Positions 17,662 through 27,447 of a DNA stretch of 64,000 nt are shown here, one piece after another. The translations under genes and the position numbers were made by a program. The stretch's first letter is position 1. Each line of letters begins with the position of its first letter. The DNA is from Clostridium ljungdahlii (GTDB taxonomy: Bacteria; Bacillota; Clostridia; Clostridiales; Clostridiaceae): contig NZ_LITT01000002.1 in assembly GCF_001636845.1 (NCBI RefSeq), positions 1 to 64,000 on the forward strand. The letters are read 5' to 3'. Below the pieces are notes generated by a model. It made no database searches. It had not been told where the DNA came from and worked only from the letters and a program-made list of their open reading frames with translations.

Positions 17662-17695
17662 AAAGGATGGCTTCTCTTACTCAGCCATTCTTTAA
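17662..17695 (+). terminator. Intra-locus hairpin after the secreted toroid protein
   Basis: AAAGGATGGCT pairs with AGCCATTCTTT (one G-U pair) around a 10-base loop, with only three T after it. A similar hairpin (GAGAATGGCTTA...GTCATTCTC) overlaps the end of the next gene near 20637-20668. Both may attenuate transcription or protect message ends within the long locus. Confidence 0.5.
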
Positions 17696-17740
17696 GCAGT
17701 TTTAAACAATTAAAACTTATAGGTTCTTAGGGGGGATACT

Positions 17741-20638
17741 ATGAAAAAAATTATAACTAAGATTATTATGTTTTTGTTTATAGTAGGCATTGGGATGTCT
17801 GGTTTTAGTGGCAGTGTACATGCAGAAGCAAGTACAAATGAAGTATCTGCGCAGCAAAGTGTAAATATAAATAAAGACAGGATTTATGGAAATGATAGAA
17901 TTGAAACTTCACTGAAAATAAGTCAAAGTGGTTGGAAAAATGGTTCAAGTACTGTAGTTATAGCCCAGGGTTATGGATATGCAGATGCCCTTTGTGCAGG
18001 ACCACTTGCTAAAAAATATAATGCACCTATAATACTTTCAAAGCAAGATGGATTAAGTGATGAGACTGTAAGTGAATTAAAAAGACTTAAGGCAAGTAAA
18101 GCTTTTGTAATTGGAGGTAAAGCTTCATTATCTGATAATGTGGAATCTGAACTAAAAAATATTGGTATAAATGATGTAGAGAGGCTCGAAGGTGCAACAA
18201 GATATGAAACTTCTGTGAAAATAGCTGAAAGTTTAGGAAATAGTGTAAATAGTATTGTAATTGCATCTGGAAACGGCTATGCAGACAGTCTTTCTATAGC
18301 ACCTATAGCTTCAAAAAAAGGAATGCCAATACTTTTATCACAAAAGGATAGTCTTCCTGATGTAGTTAAAAATTATATAAAAAAAGTAAACGTGAACAAA
18401 AGTTATGTAATAGGTGGAACAAATTCTATATCTGATAATATAACAAATTCTCTCTCAAATGTGCAGAGAATTGGAGGAAGTAATAGATTTGAAACAAATT
18501 TAGCTGTACTTCAAAATTTTAAATCTGATTTTGATTTTAGCAATGTGTATATAGCTGAGGGAAATGGAACAAGTGGAAATGAATTTGCAGATGCTCTTTC
18601 AGGTTCAGCTCTTGCAGCAGAAAAATCTGCTCCTGTTGTACTTGTTTATAATACAATATCTACCGACACTGCAAATTTTATAAAGTCTAATATGTCTAAA
18701 GATACTGTTCTTACAGCTTTAGGTGGAACATTAGTGGTACCTAATACAATTTTAAATGGAATTGAAGATTTGTTTAATGGCAAAACTCCTGACAGTGGTA
18801 TAGGAAATCCAACAGCACCAACAACACCAACAAATCCAATAACACCAACAAACCCTACTTCAGATCAATTACATGTGTCGCTTGTAATTGATGGTTATAA
18901 AGGGAATATAATCAATGAAACAAATTTGGAGGCTTCCAAAGGAGAGTCAGTTTATGACTTGCTAAAAAGCACTCTTGATAGTAAGGGAATAAAATTTGTA
19001 AATAAGGGAACTGGTGGTAGTACTACGGGTGCAAGTGTATATATATCAAGTATAGATGGAGAAACGGAATTTGATAGGCCAAGAGGAAATGGACAGACAA
19101 ATCAGAGTGGATGGAAATACAGTGTGGATGGCACTTTCCCAAATCATGGCTGTGGGGTGGAATACATTAACAATGATAATGAGAAAATACACTGGATTTA
19201 TGTTGTTGGAGCTTGGGATGAGACTCAATTTAGAGATGTAGATTCAATTACTCTTAACAAAACTGATTTAACTTTAAATGCAAATCAAACTGAAAGCCTT
19301 ACAGCTACCGTTAGCCCTTCTAATGCTACTGATAAAAATGTAACATGGGAAAGCAGTGATAAAACTGTAGCTACAGTAGACAGCAATGGTAAAGTAACAG
19401 CCATAAATTCAGGTACAGCGACAATAACTGCAAGTTCAATAGATAATACAAAAGGGTTTCGTAATTATACACCACAATCTGATTCTTGCAAGGTTACTGT
19501 TAAATCAAATGGAAATATTCCATCTTCTATTTCTGTAACAGGAATAACTTTAGATAAAACAGGGACTGTGGCAGTAGGAGGTACACTCCAGTTAAAGGCA
19601 TTAGTACAACCAGATAATGCTACTGATAAAAATGTAAATTGGTCAAGCAGTGACAAGACTATAGCAGCAGTAGATGGAAAAGGACTGGTAACAGGAATAA
19701 AAGAAGGAACAGCAACTATAACAGCAGCTACGGAAGATGAAAATAAAACAGCAGCTTGCACTATAACGGTAAAAAACTCCCAGACAAAAGATTATACATC
19801 ATCTATAAATAATCTTATAAATGGGATAAGTTCAATCATTACAAGTGATAATTGTGATGACTGGATTGCCCTTGGATTAAATAAAACAGGCAATCAGGTA
19901 CCGAAAGATTATTTATCAAAATTACAGGACAGAATAACAAGCAATACAAAAGGAGGAGTACTGGATTTAGGACGGCCTACGGAGTATGAAAGAACTACTC
20001 TTGCAGTACTTGCAGCTGGAGGAGACCCTACAAATATATCAGGTCAGAACCTTATAGAAAAAATGTGCAACAGTGATATGGACAGCCAGGGGATAAATGC
20101 CTATGTGTTTGGACTTATAGCCCTTGACTCAAAAAATTTCAAGGTACCGGATAATGCAAAATGGACTAGAGATGCTTTAATTAAAGTCATATTAAATAAT
20201 AAAACCAAAGACGGCGGGTGGAGTTATGCTGGTGATTCAGCAGATCCTGACATGACTGGTATGGCAATTTCTGCACTAGCTCCATATTACAGCACTAATT
20301 CAGATGTAAAATCAGCTGTTGATGTGGCAGTTAATACACTTTCCAAAATACAAAAAGATGACGGTGGATTTGTATCCTGTGGCATTGAAAATAGTGAGAG
20401 TTCAGCTCAAGTTATAATAGGTCTGTGTGCAAATGGTATAGATCCAACTACAGACAGCAGATTTGTAAGAAATGGTAAAAACCCAATGGATTCACTATTG
20501 AGTTTTGCCACAAGTGACAACAAAGGTTTTGGACATACAGATACTTCATTGAATGGTATGTCTACAGAACAGGGATTGGAAGCTGTGGCAGCATATAATC
20601 TTTTTAAGAGTAAAGGAGGATCTCTATATAAATTTTAG
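17741..20638 (+). CDS. Cell-wall-anchored transcobalamin-like protein: CWB2 x3, DUF4430, Big2 x2, toroid
   Basis: 965 residues. Signal peptide (~1-29); three CWB2 repeats (~45-345), very similar to those of the gene at 12609; a Thr/Pro/Asn linker (PTAPTTPTNPITPTNPTS); DUF4430 domain (~385-500) with NQSGWKYSVDGTFPNHGCG and IHWIYVVGAWDETQF; two Big2 domains (~505-675); and a C-terminal alpha/alpha-toroid (~685-965) with RPTEYERTTLAVLAAGGDP and TKDGGWSYAGDSADPDMTG. It carries both transcobalamin-type halves, in reverse order from the animal proteins, on a wall-binding module. A strong ribosome binding site (GGGGGG) precedes the ATG. Corrinoid capture at the wall is the favoured inference; other small ligands cannot be excluded. 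Confidence 0.84.
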   Translation: MKKIITKIIMFLFIVGIGMSGFSGSVHAEASTNEVSAQQSVNINKDRIYGNDRIETSLKISQSGWKNGSSTVVIAQGYGYADALCAGPLAKKYNAPIILSKQDGLSDETVSELKRLKASKAFVIGGKASLSDNVESELKNIGINDVERLEGATRYETSVKIAESLGNSVNSIVIASGNGYADSLSIAPIASKKGMPILLSQKDSLPDVVKNYIKKVNVNKSYVIGGTNSISDNITNSLSNVQRIGGSNRFETNLAVLQNFKSDFDFSNVYIAEGNGTSGNEFADALSGSALAAEKSAPVVLVYNTISTDTANFIKSNMSKDTVLTALGGTLVVPNTILNGIEDLFNGKTPDSGIGNPTAPTTPTNPITPTNPTSDQLHVSLVIDGYKGNIINETNLEASKGESVYDLLKSTLDSKGIKFVNKGTGGSTTGASVYISSIDGETEFDRPRGNGQTNQSGWKYSVDGTFPNHGCGVEYINNDNEKIHWIYVVGAWDETQFRDVDSITLNKTDLTLNANQTESLTATVSPSNATDKNVTWESSDKTVATVDSNGKVTAINSGTATITASSIDNTKGFRNYTPQSDSCKVTVKSNGNIPSSISVTGITLDKTGTVAVGGTLQLKALVQPDNATDKNVNWSSSDKTIAAVDGKGLVTGIKEGTATITAATEDENKTAACTITVKNSQTKDYTSSINNLINGISSIITSDNCDDWIALGLNKTGNQVPKDYLSKLQDRITSNTKGGVLDLGRPTEYERTTLAVLAAGGDPTNISGQNLIEKMCNSDMDSQGINAYVFGLIALDSKNFKVPDNAKWTRDALIKVILNNKTKDGGWSYAGDSADPDMTGMAISALAPYYSTNSDVKSAVDVAVNTLSKIQKDDGGFVSCGIENSESSAQVIIGLCANGIDPTTDSRFVRNGKNPMDSLLSFATSDNKGFGHTDTSLNGMSTEQGLEAVAAYNLFKSKGGSLYKF

Positions 20639-20700
20639 AGAATGGCTTACTTTTATTAAGTCATTCTCCAGTTAGTTTTAAGGAAGTGAGAATTAATATA

Positions 20701-21639
20701 ATGAGTGAAGGAGTAAAAGCAGTATCTTTGCCAAAATCACGGAATAAGGAAAAGGTTAGACATTTTATTGATTTTAAACAGTATCATGTTCTTACTGCAT
20801 CACTGGTATTTATGTCTATGATGATTATAATATTTTCTAATGACAATCCAGTAATACTTGGATCTGTGTACATATTTATTATAGGAATGATAATATTTTC
20901 AAAGGAAAAACAAAAGTTTAAAACCGGATTCTATTATTTTATTCCAATTGCTATTTTGATAATAGTTATAAATATGCTTTTTGTAAGTTCAGGAAGCACT
21001 ACCCTTTTTTATCTTTTTCACAAGCGTTTTACATTAGAAGCTGTAATTTATGCAGTAGTTATGTGTTTTAAATTTTTAGCTGTCATATACCTTTTTTTAA
21101 TACTTGAAATCATGATTGATACGGATAAAGCAGTTTCCTATTTTTCATCTATAATGCCAAAATCCACTCTAATGCTTATGATAAGTTTTAAACTTATTCC
21201 GACTATGAAGGACAGATTTAAGAATTTAAAAGAAATATATGAAATAAGGGGAGTTATATTTAACAAGAAAAAAGCAAAGGAAAAAGCGCACAGCTATATT
21301 CCCGTAATGTCTGTCCTACTAGAGGATTCTATGGAAGGTTCTTTTAGCATAGGTGAATCTGCCTATGTAAGGGGATTTTTAAGTGGCAGCAGGAGCGTTT
21401 ATGATAGACAAAAATTTAAAAATAAGGACTGGGAAGTTATAGTTTTAAGTGTAGCTCTCATGATATTTTATGTTGTTGCACAGTTTAAGAAATGGGTGGA
21501 GTTTAACATATATGATGGTGTGACTGCTGTTAATTTTTTTAATATTGGTATAGCCATAATGATTGCATTTATAGTAGTAATTACTTTAACCATAATTTTT
21601 AATAGTGAGGAGAAGGAATATGTCGTATATAGAGATTAG
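20701..21639 (+). CDS. ecfT: ECF transporter T component (EcfT)
   Basis: About 312 residues, polytopic (hydrophobic helices near 35-75, 85-145 and in the last third). The two Arg-containing coupling motifs of EcfT proteins are visible as EIYEIRGV near residue 181 and ESAYVRGF near 223; by family knowledge these helices dock into grooves of the two ATPase subunits. ATG 20701 is preferred over an upstream GTG that lies inside the AAGGAAGTGAG ribosome binding site. The 3' end overlaps the ATPase gene by 20 bases, indicating translational coupling in a dedicated T-A-S operon. Confidence 0.86.
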   Translation: MSEGVKAVSLPKSRNKEKVRHFIDFKQYHVLTASLVFMSMMIIIFSNDNPVILGSVYIFIIGMIIFSKEKQKFKTGFYYFIPIAILIIVINMLFVSSGSTTLFYLFHKRFTLEAVIYAVVMCFKFLAVIYLFLILEIMIDTDKAVSYFSSIMPKSTLMLMISFKLIPTMKDRFKNLKEIYEIRGVIFNKKKAKEKAHSYIPVMSVLLEDSMEGSFSIGESAYVRGFLSGSRSVYDRQKFKNKDWEVIVLSVALMIFYVVAQFKKWVEFNIYDGVTAVNFFNIGIAIMIAFIVVITLTIIFNSEEKEYVVYRD

Positions 21640-23248
21640 CAATTTAAATTTCACTTATCCCCTTGAGAAACATAGGTCGCTAAAAGGCATAAATTTGTCT
21701 CTAGAGAAAAATGATTTTCTTCTCATAGCAGGTAGATCAGGCTCTGGGAAATCTACACTTGCAAGGGCTATAGTAGGAACAGTACCTAATTTTTATGGAG
21801 GTACTATAGGTGGAGAAATAAAAATAGATGGTGAATTGGTAAACAAAATGAGCCATAAAGAAAGGGCAAAAAAAATAACTATGGTTTTTCAAGATCCAGA
21901 AAAGCAGCTTGTTATGAACAAAGTACACAGAGAAATAGCTTTTGGACTTGAAAATATAGGAGCGGATGAAGGAGTGATAAAAAGGAGAGTTTATGAAGCT
22001 CTTCAGTTTTCGGGTATACTTCATCTGGCAGAAAGGGATGTAACTTCTCTCTCAGGAGGAGAAAAACAAAAGGTAGCAGTGGCTTCTGCCCTTGTATATA
22101 TGCCAAGCTGCATAATATTAGATGAGCCTACCTCCCAGCTTGACCCTTCATCAGCAGAGGAAATGTTAAATCTAGTAAAGAAAATAAATCAAGAGCTTGG
22201 AATAACGGTTATAGTTATTGAGCAGAGAGTAAACAGATGGTTTGATACTGTTGACTCCATAGCAATTATGAACGATGGAACTTTAGAATTGTTTAAAGAT
22301 AAAAAGGATTTTTATGATAATTGCAATGAAAGACAATATATGTTTATGCCAGATTATCTAAAATTTTTTAAAAAATTGGATTTTAATACTATGCCCCAGG
22401 ATTTTAAAGATGCCAGGGTTAAGATTTTAAGCAGCTCTTTAAAATTAAAAGAAAAGGATAAAAGTGTTTTTCAGGAAAATGATGAAGCCGAGGTACTTTC
22501 TGTAAAGAAAATGGGTTGTAAATATGGCTCAAAAAAAGTTTTGAATAATTTAAATTTTAATGTAAAAAAAGGTGAATTTATAAGCATAATGGGGGCTAAT
22601 GGTGCAGGGAAAAGTACTCTTTTAAAATGTGTTATGGGGCTTAAGAATTACGAAGGAATAATAAAACTTTATGGGAAAGACACATCTAAGATGAATATAC
22701 GTCAAATAGCAAAGCATATAGGATATGTATCTCAAAATCCTAATGACTATTTGTCTAAGGAAAGTGTATATGAAGAAGTAAAATTTACTATGGATAACTA
22801 TGGTATATATGATGAGAAGGTTATAGAAAATATTTTAAAAGAACTTGAAATATATGGCTTGAGAGAAAAAAATCCAAGAGATTTAAGTGGTGGACAGCGT
22901 CAAAGGGTAGCAATTGCTACTATACTTGTTTTGCAGCCGGATATAATCTTACTTGATGAACCTACTAGGGGACTGGAAAGTGGACTTAAATATAAGTTAG
23001 GCAAATTACTGGAAAGATTAAATAAAAAAGGCACATCTATTGTGCTTATAACCCATGATACTGATTTTGCCAGTAATTTTTGTAAGAGGTACATGATTAT
23101 GTTTAACGGTGCCATAGTAGCAGACGGGGATAAAAAACAGGTATTAGGAGATGGAATATTTTATACTACTTCCATGAATAAACTGCTTAGAGATAGGGAA
23201 GACAGTATATTTACATTGGAAGAAGCGCTTGGAAGGTGTGAGGTATGA
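21620..23248 (+). CDS. ECF transporter ATPase with two fused ABC domains
   Basis: About 542 residues with two complete nucleotide-binding domains in one chain, replacing separate EcfA1 and EcfA2. The first has GRSGSGKST, LSGGEKQKV and IILDEPTSQLDP; the second has GANGAGKST, LSGGQRQRV and IILLDEPTRGLESG. It powers vitamin import with the T and S subunits on either side. The start at 21620 follows GAGGAGAAGG; the gene overlaps ecfT by 20 bases and the S gene by 4 (ATGA), a tightly coupled operon. Fused ATPases are known in dedicated ECF systems such as CbrU-type cobalamin importers. Confidence 0.9.
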   Translation: MSYIEISNLNFTYPLEKHRSLKGINLSLEKNDFLLIAGRSGSGKSTLARAIVGTVPNFYGGTIGGEIKIDGELVNKMSHKERAKKITMVFQDPEKQLVMNKVHREIAFGLENIGADEGVIKRRVYEALQFSGILHLAERDVTSLSGGEKQKVAVASALVYMPSCIILDEPTSQLDPSSAEEMLNLVKKINQELGITVIVIEQRVNRWFDTVDSIAIMNDGTLELFKDKKDFYDNCNERQYMFMPDYLKFFKKLDFNTMPQDFKDARVKILSSSLKLKEKDKSVFQENDEAEVLSVKKMGCKYGSKKVLNNLNFNVKKGEFISIMGANGAGKSTLLKCVMGLKNYEGIIKLYGKDTSKMNIRQIAKHIGYVSQNPNDYLSKESVYEEVKFTMDNYGIYDEKVIENILKELEIYGLREKNPRDLSGGQRQRVAIATILVLQPDIILLDEPTRGLESGLKYKLGKLLERLNKKGTSIVLITHDTDFASNFCKRYMIMFNGAIVADGDKKQVLGDGIFYTTSMNKLLRDREDSIFTLEEALGRCEV

Positions 23249-23934
23249 AAAAATTAATAATTGCAATTACAGCTGCCATAATTATAGTATTAATGGCCCT
23301 TACAGTAAAGAGTGATTTTCAAACTGGAGTTTCAGTTATGTGTATGGTTGGTGTTTTTGCAATTCTATTCATGAGTTATTTTTATTTTGAAAAAAGTAAT
23401 GCGGGAACAAAAGAAATAGCAATTATAGCTACGTTGAGTGCTTTTGCGACTGTTGGCAGAATAGCTTTTGCACCTATTCCAAATGTAAAACCTGTAACTT
23501 TTTTAGTTGCTTTGACTGGATTTGTGTTTGGACCTTATGAGGGATTTCTAGTTGGAAGTACTACAGCTTTTTTATCCAATATATTCTTTGGACAGGGTCC
23601 TTGGACACCATGGCAGATGTTTTGTTGGGGACTTGTGGGAATTATAGCAGGTTTTTGGGGTAAAAAAGGAAAAAAAGTATCAGCCTTTAATTTTTCAGTA
23701 GTATGTTTCTTATTTGGTTTTATGTTTGATTGGATTATGGATCTTCAATATATAATTGGATTTGTAAAACCTTTAAATTTCTGGACATTTATAGGAGGAT
23801 ATGTATCGGGGCTTACTTTTGATGTTTTACATGGAGGAAGTTCATTTATATTTTCAATTATATTTTATGATAGCTTTTTACCTGTATTCAAGCGGTATAA
23901 GCGAAAACTCATTATAAGTTATATTAGGCAATAA
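23245..23934 (+). CDS. ECF transporter S component, CbrT-like (predicted cobalamin)
   Basis: 229 residues, six predicted membrane helices. Features shared with predicted cobalamin-type S components are the IATLSAFATVGRIAF helix, PNVKPVTFLVALTGFVFGP, and the FFGQGPWTPWQMFCWGLVGI loop. The start overlaps the ATPase stop by 4 bases (ATGA). Cobalamin as substrate is inferred from the sequence type, the upstream cobalamin riboswitch and the transcobalamin-like neighbours. Other group members transport unknown vitamins, so the substrate is probable rather than certain. Confidence 0.78.
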   Translation: MKKLIIAITAAIIIVLMALTVKSDFQTGVSVMCMVGVFAILFMSYFYFEKSNAGTKEIAIIATLSAFATVGRIAFAPIPNVKPVTFLVALTGFVFGPYEGFLVGSTTAFLSNIFFGQGPWTPWQMFCWGLVGIIAGFWGKKGKKVSAFNFSVVCFLFGFMFDWIMDLQYIIGFVKPLNFWTFIGGYVSGLTFDVLHGGSSFIFSIIFYDSFLPVFKRYKRKLIISYIRQ

Positions 23935-23956
23935 ATAAAGGAGGTAATGTGTATTT

Positions 23957-24721
23957 ATGAATATTAAGAAGAACAAAAAGAAGTATGTTATAGCAATTGC
24001 TGCTTTTGTTATATTTGCAATTATGTTTACTTTTGGCTTAAAAGCTGAAAAAATGTATGCTAATACGCTGACAAATAAGCAGATGAGTGCTGAAAATTCT
24101 CAAAGCAAATCCAGCCATAAAAATACTGCAGGTAATGCTGCAGAAAATAAAAATGATTCTACTTCAAAGCCTTCTGAAAATGTTAGTAAATCTTCTGGTT
24201 CTGGTGGATCTTCTTCTGCAAGTAGTAAGTCTTCTTTAGATTATCCATCAAATACTGAATCTAAAAATGGATCAAAATCAAGTAATCCTTCTACTGTTAC
24301 CTCAAAAGGAAGTGTAAAGGTTACTTCTACAGATCCAGAGAGTAAGTGTACTTTTCAGGTTATTGATACGGTCCACGGCAATAAAATGGTTGTTTCAAAA
24401 GATGTGGACAAAAGCATGGAGGGTGAAACAGTAGGCTATATAACGGAAAGAATTTTGGATGATGCTAAGATAAATTATAGATGCACAGGTTCTGTTTCTA
24501 CACTTTATTTTGCAGCTATAGATGGACTTGAAGAGAAAAAAGCTGGAAAACTTTCAGGATGGTGTTATTATATCAGAAAAAATGGAGACAACGTATTTCA
24601 CAAACCTAATATAGGCAGTGGACAGTGGACATGGCACAGTGGTGATGTAATAGTTTGGAGGTACCTTGCTGATGGAATTCATGATGGTTACGAAGGTGAC
24701 TGGGGGAAGAGCAGTTTTTAA
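23957..24721 (+). CDS. Membrane-anchored DUF4430 protein (transcobalamin C-terminal-like half)
   Basis: 254 residues. One N-terminal membrane helix (about 9-27) with no lipobox, then a Ser/Lys/Asn-rich low-complexity stretch (~35-115) long enough to cross part of the wall, then a single DUF4430 domain (~120-250) with YITERILDDAKINY, LSGWCYYIRKNG and GSGQWTWHSGDVIVWRYL. DUF4430 is the family of the transcobalamin C-terminal domain. The Trp-rich loop near the end resembles a ligand-lid region, though binding residues cannot be verified. It directly follows the CbrT-like S gene, so it would sit at the membrane beside the importer. Confidence 0.78.
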   Translation: MNIKKNKKKYVIAIAAFVIFAIMFTFGLKAEKMYANTLTNKQMSAENSQSKSSHKNTAGNAAENKNDSTSKPSENVSKSSGSGGSSSASSKSSLDYPSNTESKNGSKSSNPSTVTSKGSVKVTSTDPESKCTFQVIDTVHGNKMVVSKDVDKSMEGETVGYITERILDDAKINYRCTGSVSTLYFAAIDGLEEKKAGKLSGWCYYIRKNGDNVFHKPNIGSGQWTWHSGDVIVWRYLADGIHDGYEGDWGKSSF

Positions 24722-24753
24722 AATAAAATAAAAGAGAAGGGAATGAAAATAAT

Positions 24754-26643
24754 ATGAAAAAGAATATGAATAAGTTTATTGTATTTTTATGTACACTAGG
24801 TATTACAATATCTGGGCTTGAAGCAAATGTAAATGCTGATGCAGAAAGTAAAAATTCTGCTGATAATACTATAACTAGAGATAGAATTTATGGAAGCGAC
24901 AGAATTGGAACTTCACTTAAAATAAGTCAAAATGGGTGGAAAGATGGGTCTAGTACTGTAGTTATAGCTCAGGGATATGGTTATGCAGATGCTCTTTGTG
25001 CAGCTCCTCTTGCAAAAAAGTTCAATGCACCTATAATTCTTTCAAGACAGGGTGCATTAAACGATAATACTATAAGTGAAATTAAAAGACTTAAAGCAAG
25101 TAAGGTATTTTTAATTGGAGGAACAGCTTCATTATCTGACAATATAGTAACTCAACTAAAAGGTCTTGGAATAAGTGATATACAAAGACTTGGAGGTACA
25201 AATAGATATGAAACTTCAGTGAAAGTAGCCCAGAATATTGGCAATGCAGATAGTGCCGTAGTTGCATCAGGAAATGGTTATGCAGATAGCCTTTCTATAG
25301 CACCAATAGCTGCAAGTAAAGGCATGCCAATACTTTTATCAGGAAGTGGAAACTTGCCAGATGTAGTAAGTAACTATATAAAAGGCAGTAATGTAAAAAA
25401 GACTTATGTAGTAGGGGGAACTGCTTCTATAGGAGACAATGTAAAAAATGTACTTCCAAATGCTGAGAGACTAGGAGGTTCTACTAGATTTGAAACAAAT
25501 CTTTCTATACTTCAAAATTTTAAATCAGATCTTAAATTTGACAATGTATATATAGCAGAAGGAGATGGGCCAAGTGGAAATGAATTTGCAGATGCACTTT
25601 CAGGTTCAGCCCTTGCAGCAGAAAAATCTGCTCCTATGGTACTGGTTTATAAAACTATTTCTACTAATACTTCAAATTTTATAAAATCTAATATGTCAGA
25701 TAATACTGTACTTACGGCTTTGGGCAGCAATTTAGTTGTACCTGATTCAATTTTAGATGAAATTGAAGGTATATCTAGTGGAGTTTCTTCTTCTGTAGAC
25801 AATTCATTAAATTCAGCTGTAAGCAAAATACTAAGTAATGCAGAAAAAGAAGGAATAGATGATTGGCAGGCATTGGCAATATCGAGATATGGGGCAGCAG
25901 TTCCTGCAAGCTATCTAAGTAATCTTCAAAATAGCATAAATTCTGTAAATGGAGAATTAACACAACCTACTGATTATGAGAGAACTACTTTGGCACTTAT
26001 GGCCATAGGACAGGATCCTACAAATTTTCAGGCTAGTGATAAAAGTTATAATTTCATAGAAAAGATATATAATAACAAAGATATATCAGAACAGGGAATA
26101 AATGCAGAAGTATTTGCACTTATAGCTCTGGATTCTGGAAATTTTAACGTACCACAGGATTCCGTATGGACAAGGGATAAGTTAATAAGCGAAGTCTTAA
26201 AGAATAGAACAAATGATAAAGGTTGGGATTATGCTGGTGAGAAAGCTGATCCAGATATGACTGGTATGGCACTTACGGCTTTGGCACCTTATAAAGATAA
26301 GGAAGATGTGAAGGCTGCTGTTAGTACAGCTTTTGATAAGCTTTCTTCTATGCAAGATGCAGATGGTGGTTATTCTTCCTGGGGAGTATCTAATAGCGAG
26401 AGTATATCACAGGTCATAATAGCTCTCTGTGCCAACGGAATAGATCCTACAAGTGAAGCTTTTACTAAAAATGGGAAAACCACAATAGATGCCCTTTTAA
26501 GCTATGAAGTAGCAGGTGGAGGATTTTGTCATGTAAAAGGAACAGGATACAATGCCATGGCAACGGAACAGGCAACCCAAGCACTTGAGGCATATAAAAT
26601 GTTTAAGGGAAATGCAGGGAGCGGCATATATAAATTTAAATAG
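24754..26643 (+). CDS. Cell-wall-anchored toroid protein: CWB2 x3 plus alpha/alpha-toroid
   Basis: 629 residues. Signal peptide (~1-29), three CWB2 repeats (~45-335), then an alpha/alpha-toroid (~345-629) with QPTDYERTTLALMAIGQDP, ADPDMTGMALTALAPY, DADGGYSSWG and SISQVIIALCANG. These are the same paired-helix repeats as in the toroids at 14615 and 17741. It has no DUF4430 domain of its own but is flanked on both sides by genes for membrane-anchored DUF4430 proteins. In transcobalamin-type proteins the two domains close over the ligand from either side, so a split two-chain binder is plausible. That assembly is inference. Confidence 0.82.
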   Translation: MKKNMNKFIVFLCTLGITISGLEANVNADAESKNSADNTITRDRIYGSDRIGTSLKISQNGWKDGSSTVVIAQGYGYADALCAAPLAKKFNAPIILSRQGALNDNTISEIKRLKASKVFLIGGTASLSDNIVTQLKGLGISDIQRLGGTNRYETSVKVAQNIGNADSAVVASGNGYADSLSIAPIAASKGMPILLSGSGNLPDVVSNYIKGSNVKKTYVVGGTASIGDNVKNVLPNAERLGGSTRFETNLSILQNFKSDLKFDNVYIAEGDGPSGNEFADALSGSALAAEKSAPMVLVYKTISTNTSNFIKSNMSDNTVLTALGSNLVVPDSILDEIEGISSGVSSSVDNSLNSAVSKILSNAEKEGIDDWQALAISRYGAAVPASYLSNLQNSINSVNGELTQPTDYERTTLALMAIGQDPTNFQASDKSYNFIEKIYNNKDISEQGINAEVFALIALDSGNFNVPQDSVWTRDKLISEVLKNRTNDKGWDYAGEKADPDMTGMALTALAPYKDKEDVKAAVSTAFDKLSSMQDADGGYSSWGVSNSESISQVIIALCANGIDPTSEAFTKNGKTTIDALLSYEVAGGGFCHVKGTGYNAMATEQATQALEAYKMFKGNAGSGIYKFK

Positions 26644-26681
26644 ATTATTAATGTATTAAAAACATTGTGGGGTGCAAGACG

Positions 26682-27425
26682 ATGAATAAAAAGAAAAAAT
26701 ATATTATAGCTGTAGTAGCATTTGTGGTCTGCGCCGTCCTATTTACATTTGCTATAAAGGCTCAAAGAATGTATAGCGATAGCCTTACAAATAAGCAGAC
26801 AAGCTCTCAAGATGCAAATAGTAAATCAAAGGGATTTAGTCAGTCACAGGGTGCTAAAGATAAAGAAAATGGAAAACCAGGAGATGCATCTAAAAACTTC
26901 AGTGGATCACCTTCTTCTGAAACTCAAAAAAATGATAAATCCTCATCTATAAGTTCTACGGGAAGTGGCTCAGGGAGTAATTCCAGCCAGAAAGAAAATA
27001 ATCCTACAGCTTCCCAATCTTCAGGTGAAAATATAGTGGTTAAGTCGGGTGATCCAGAAGAAAATAATTCTTTTCAGTTTATTGATACAGTTAATGGTAA
27101 TAGTGTTTTTTTAAGAAAAGATGTAAACAACATGGACGGTGAAACGGTAGGTTACATAACGGAAAGAATTTTGGATGATGCTAAAATAAATTACAAATGT
27201 ACGGGATCTACTTCTACAGTATATTTTGCAGCTATAAAAGGACTTGAAGAAAAAAAGGCAGGAAGGCTTTCTGGATGGTGTTATTATGTTAGAAAAAAGG
27301 GTGAAAGTAAGTTCGTAAAACCAAATGTGGGAAGTGGACAGTGGATATATCATACTGGGGATATAGTTGTATGGAAATACTTAGCTGATGGCATACACGA
27401 CGGTTATTCAGATGATTGGAAATAA
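26682..27425 (+). CDS. Membrane-anchored DUF4430 protein, paralogue of the gene at 23957
   Basis: About 247 residues from ATG 26682; an upstream in-frame GTG lies inside the GTGGGGTG ribosome binding site. It has the same layout as the gene at 23957: an N-terminal membrane helix, a Ser/Asn/Gly-rich linker, and a DUF4430 domain with the shared segments GETVGYITERILDDAKINY, LSGWCYYVRKKG and SGQWIYHTGD. Linkers differ while the folded domains are close, indicating duplication followed by linker drift. It follows the toroid gene at 24754 by 38 bases. Confidence 0.78.
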   Translation: MNKKKKYIIAVVAFVVCAVLFTFAIKAQRMYSDSLTNKQTSSQDANSKSKGFSQSQGAKDKENGKPGDASKNFSGSPSSETQKNDKSSSISSTGSGSGSNSSQKENNPTASQSSGENIVVKSGDPEENNSFQFIDTVNGNSVFLRKDVNNMDGETVGYITERILDDAKINYKCTGSTSTVYFAAIKGLEEKKAGRLSGWCYYVRKKGESKFVKPNVGSGQWIYHTGDIVVWKYLADGIHDGYSDDWK

Positions 27426-27447
27426 TATGATTCATTGGAGGATGCAG

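Noticed and set aside
19056-19241. 61-codon forward frame inside the gene at 17741
   Set aside because: It lies within the DUF4430 coding region in another frame and lacks a ribosome binding site or recognisable sequence.
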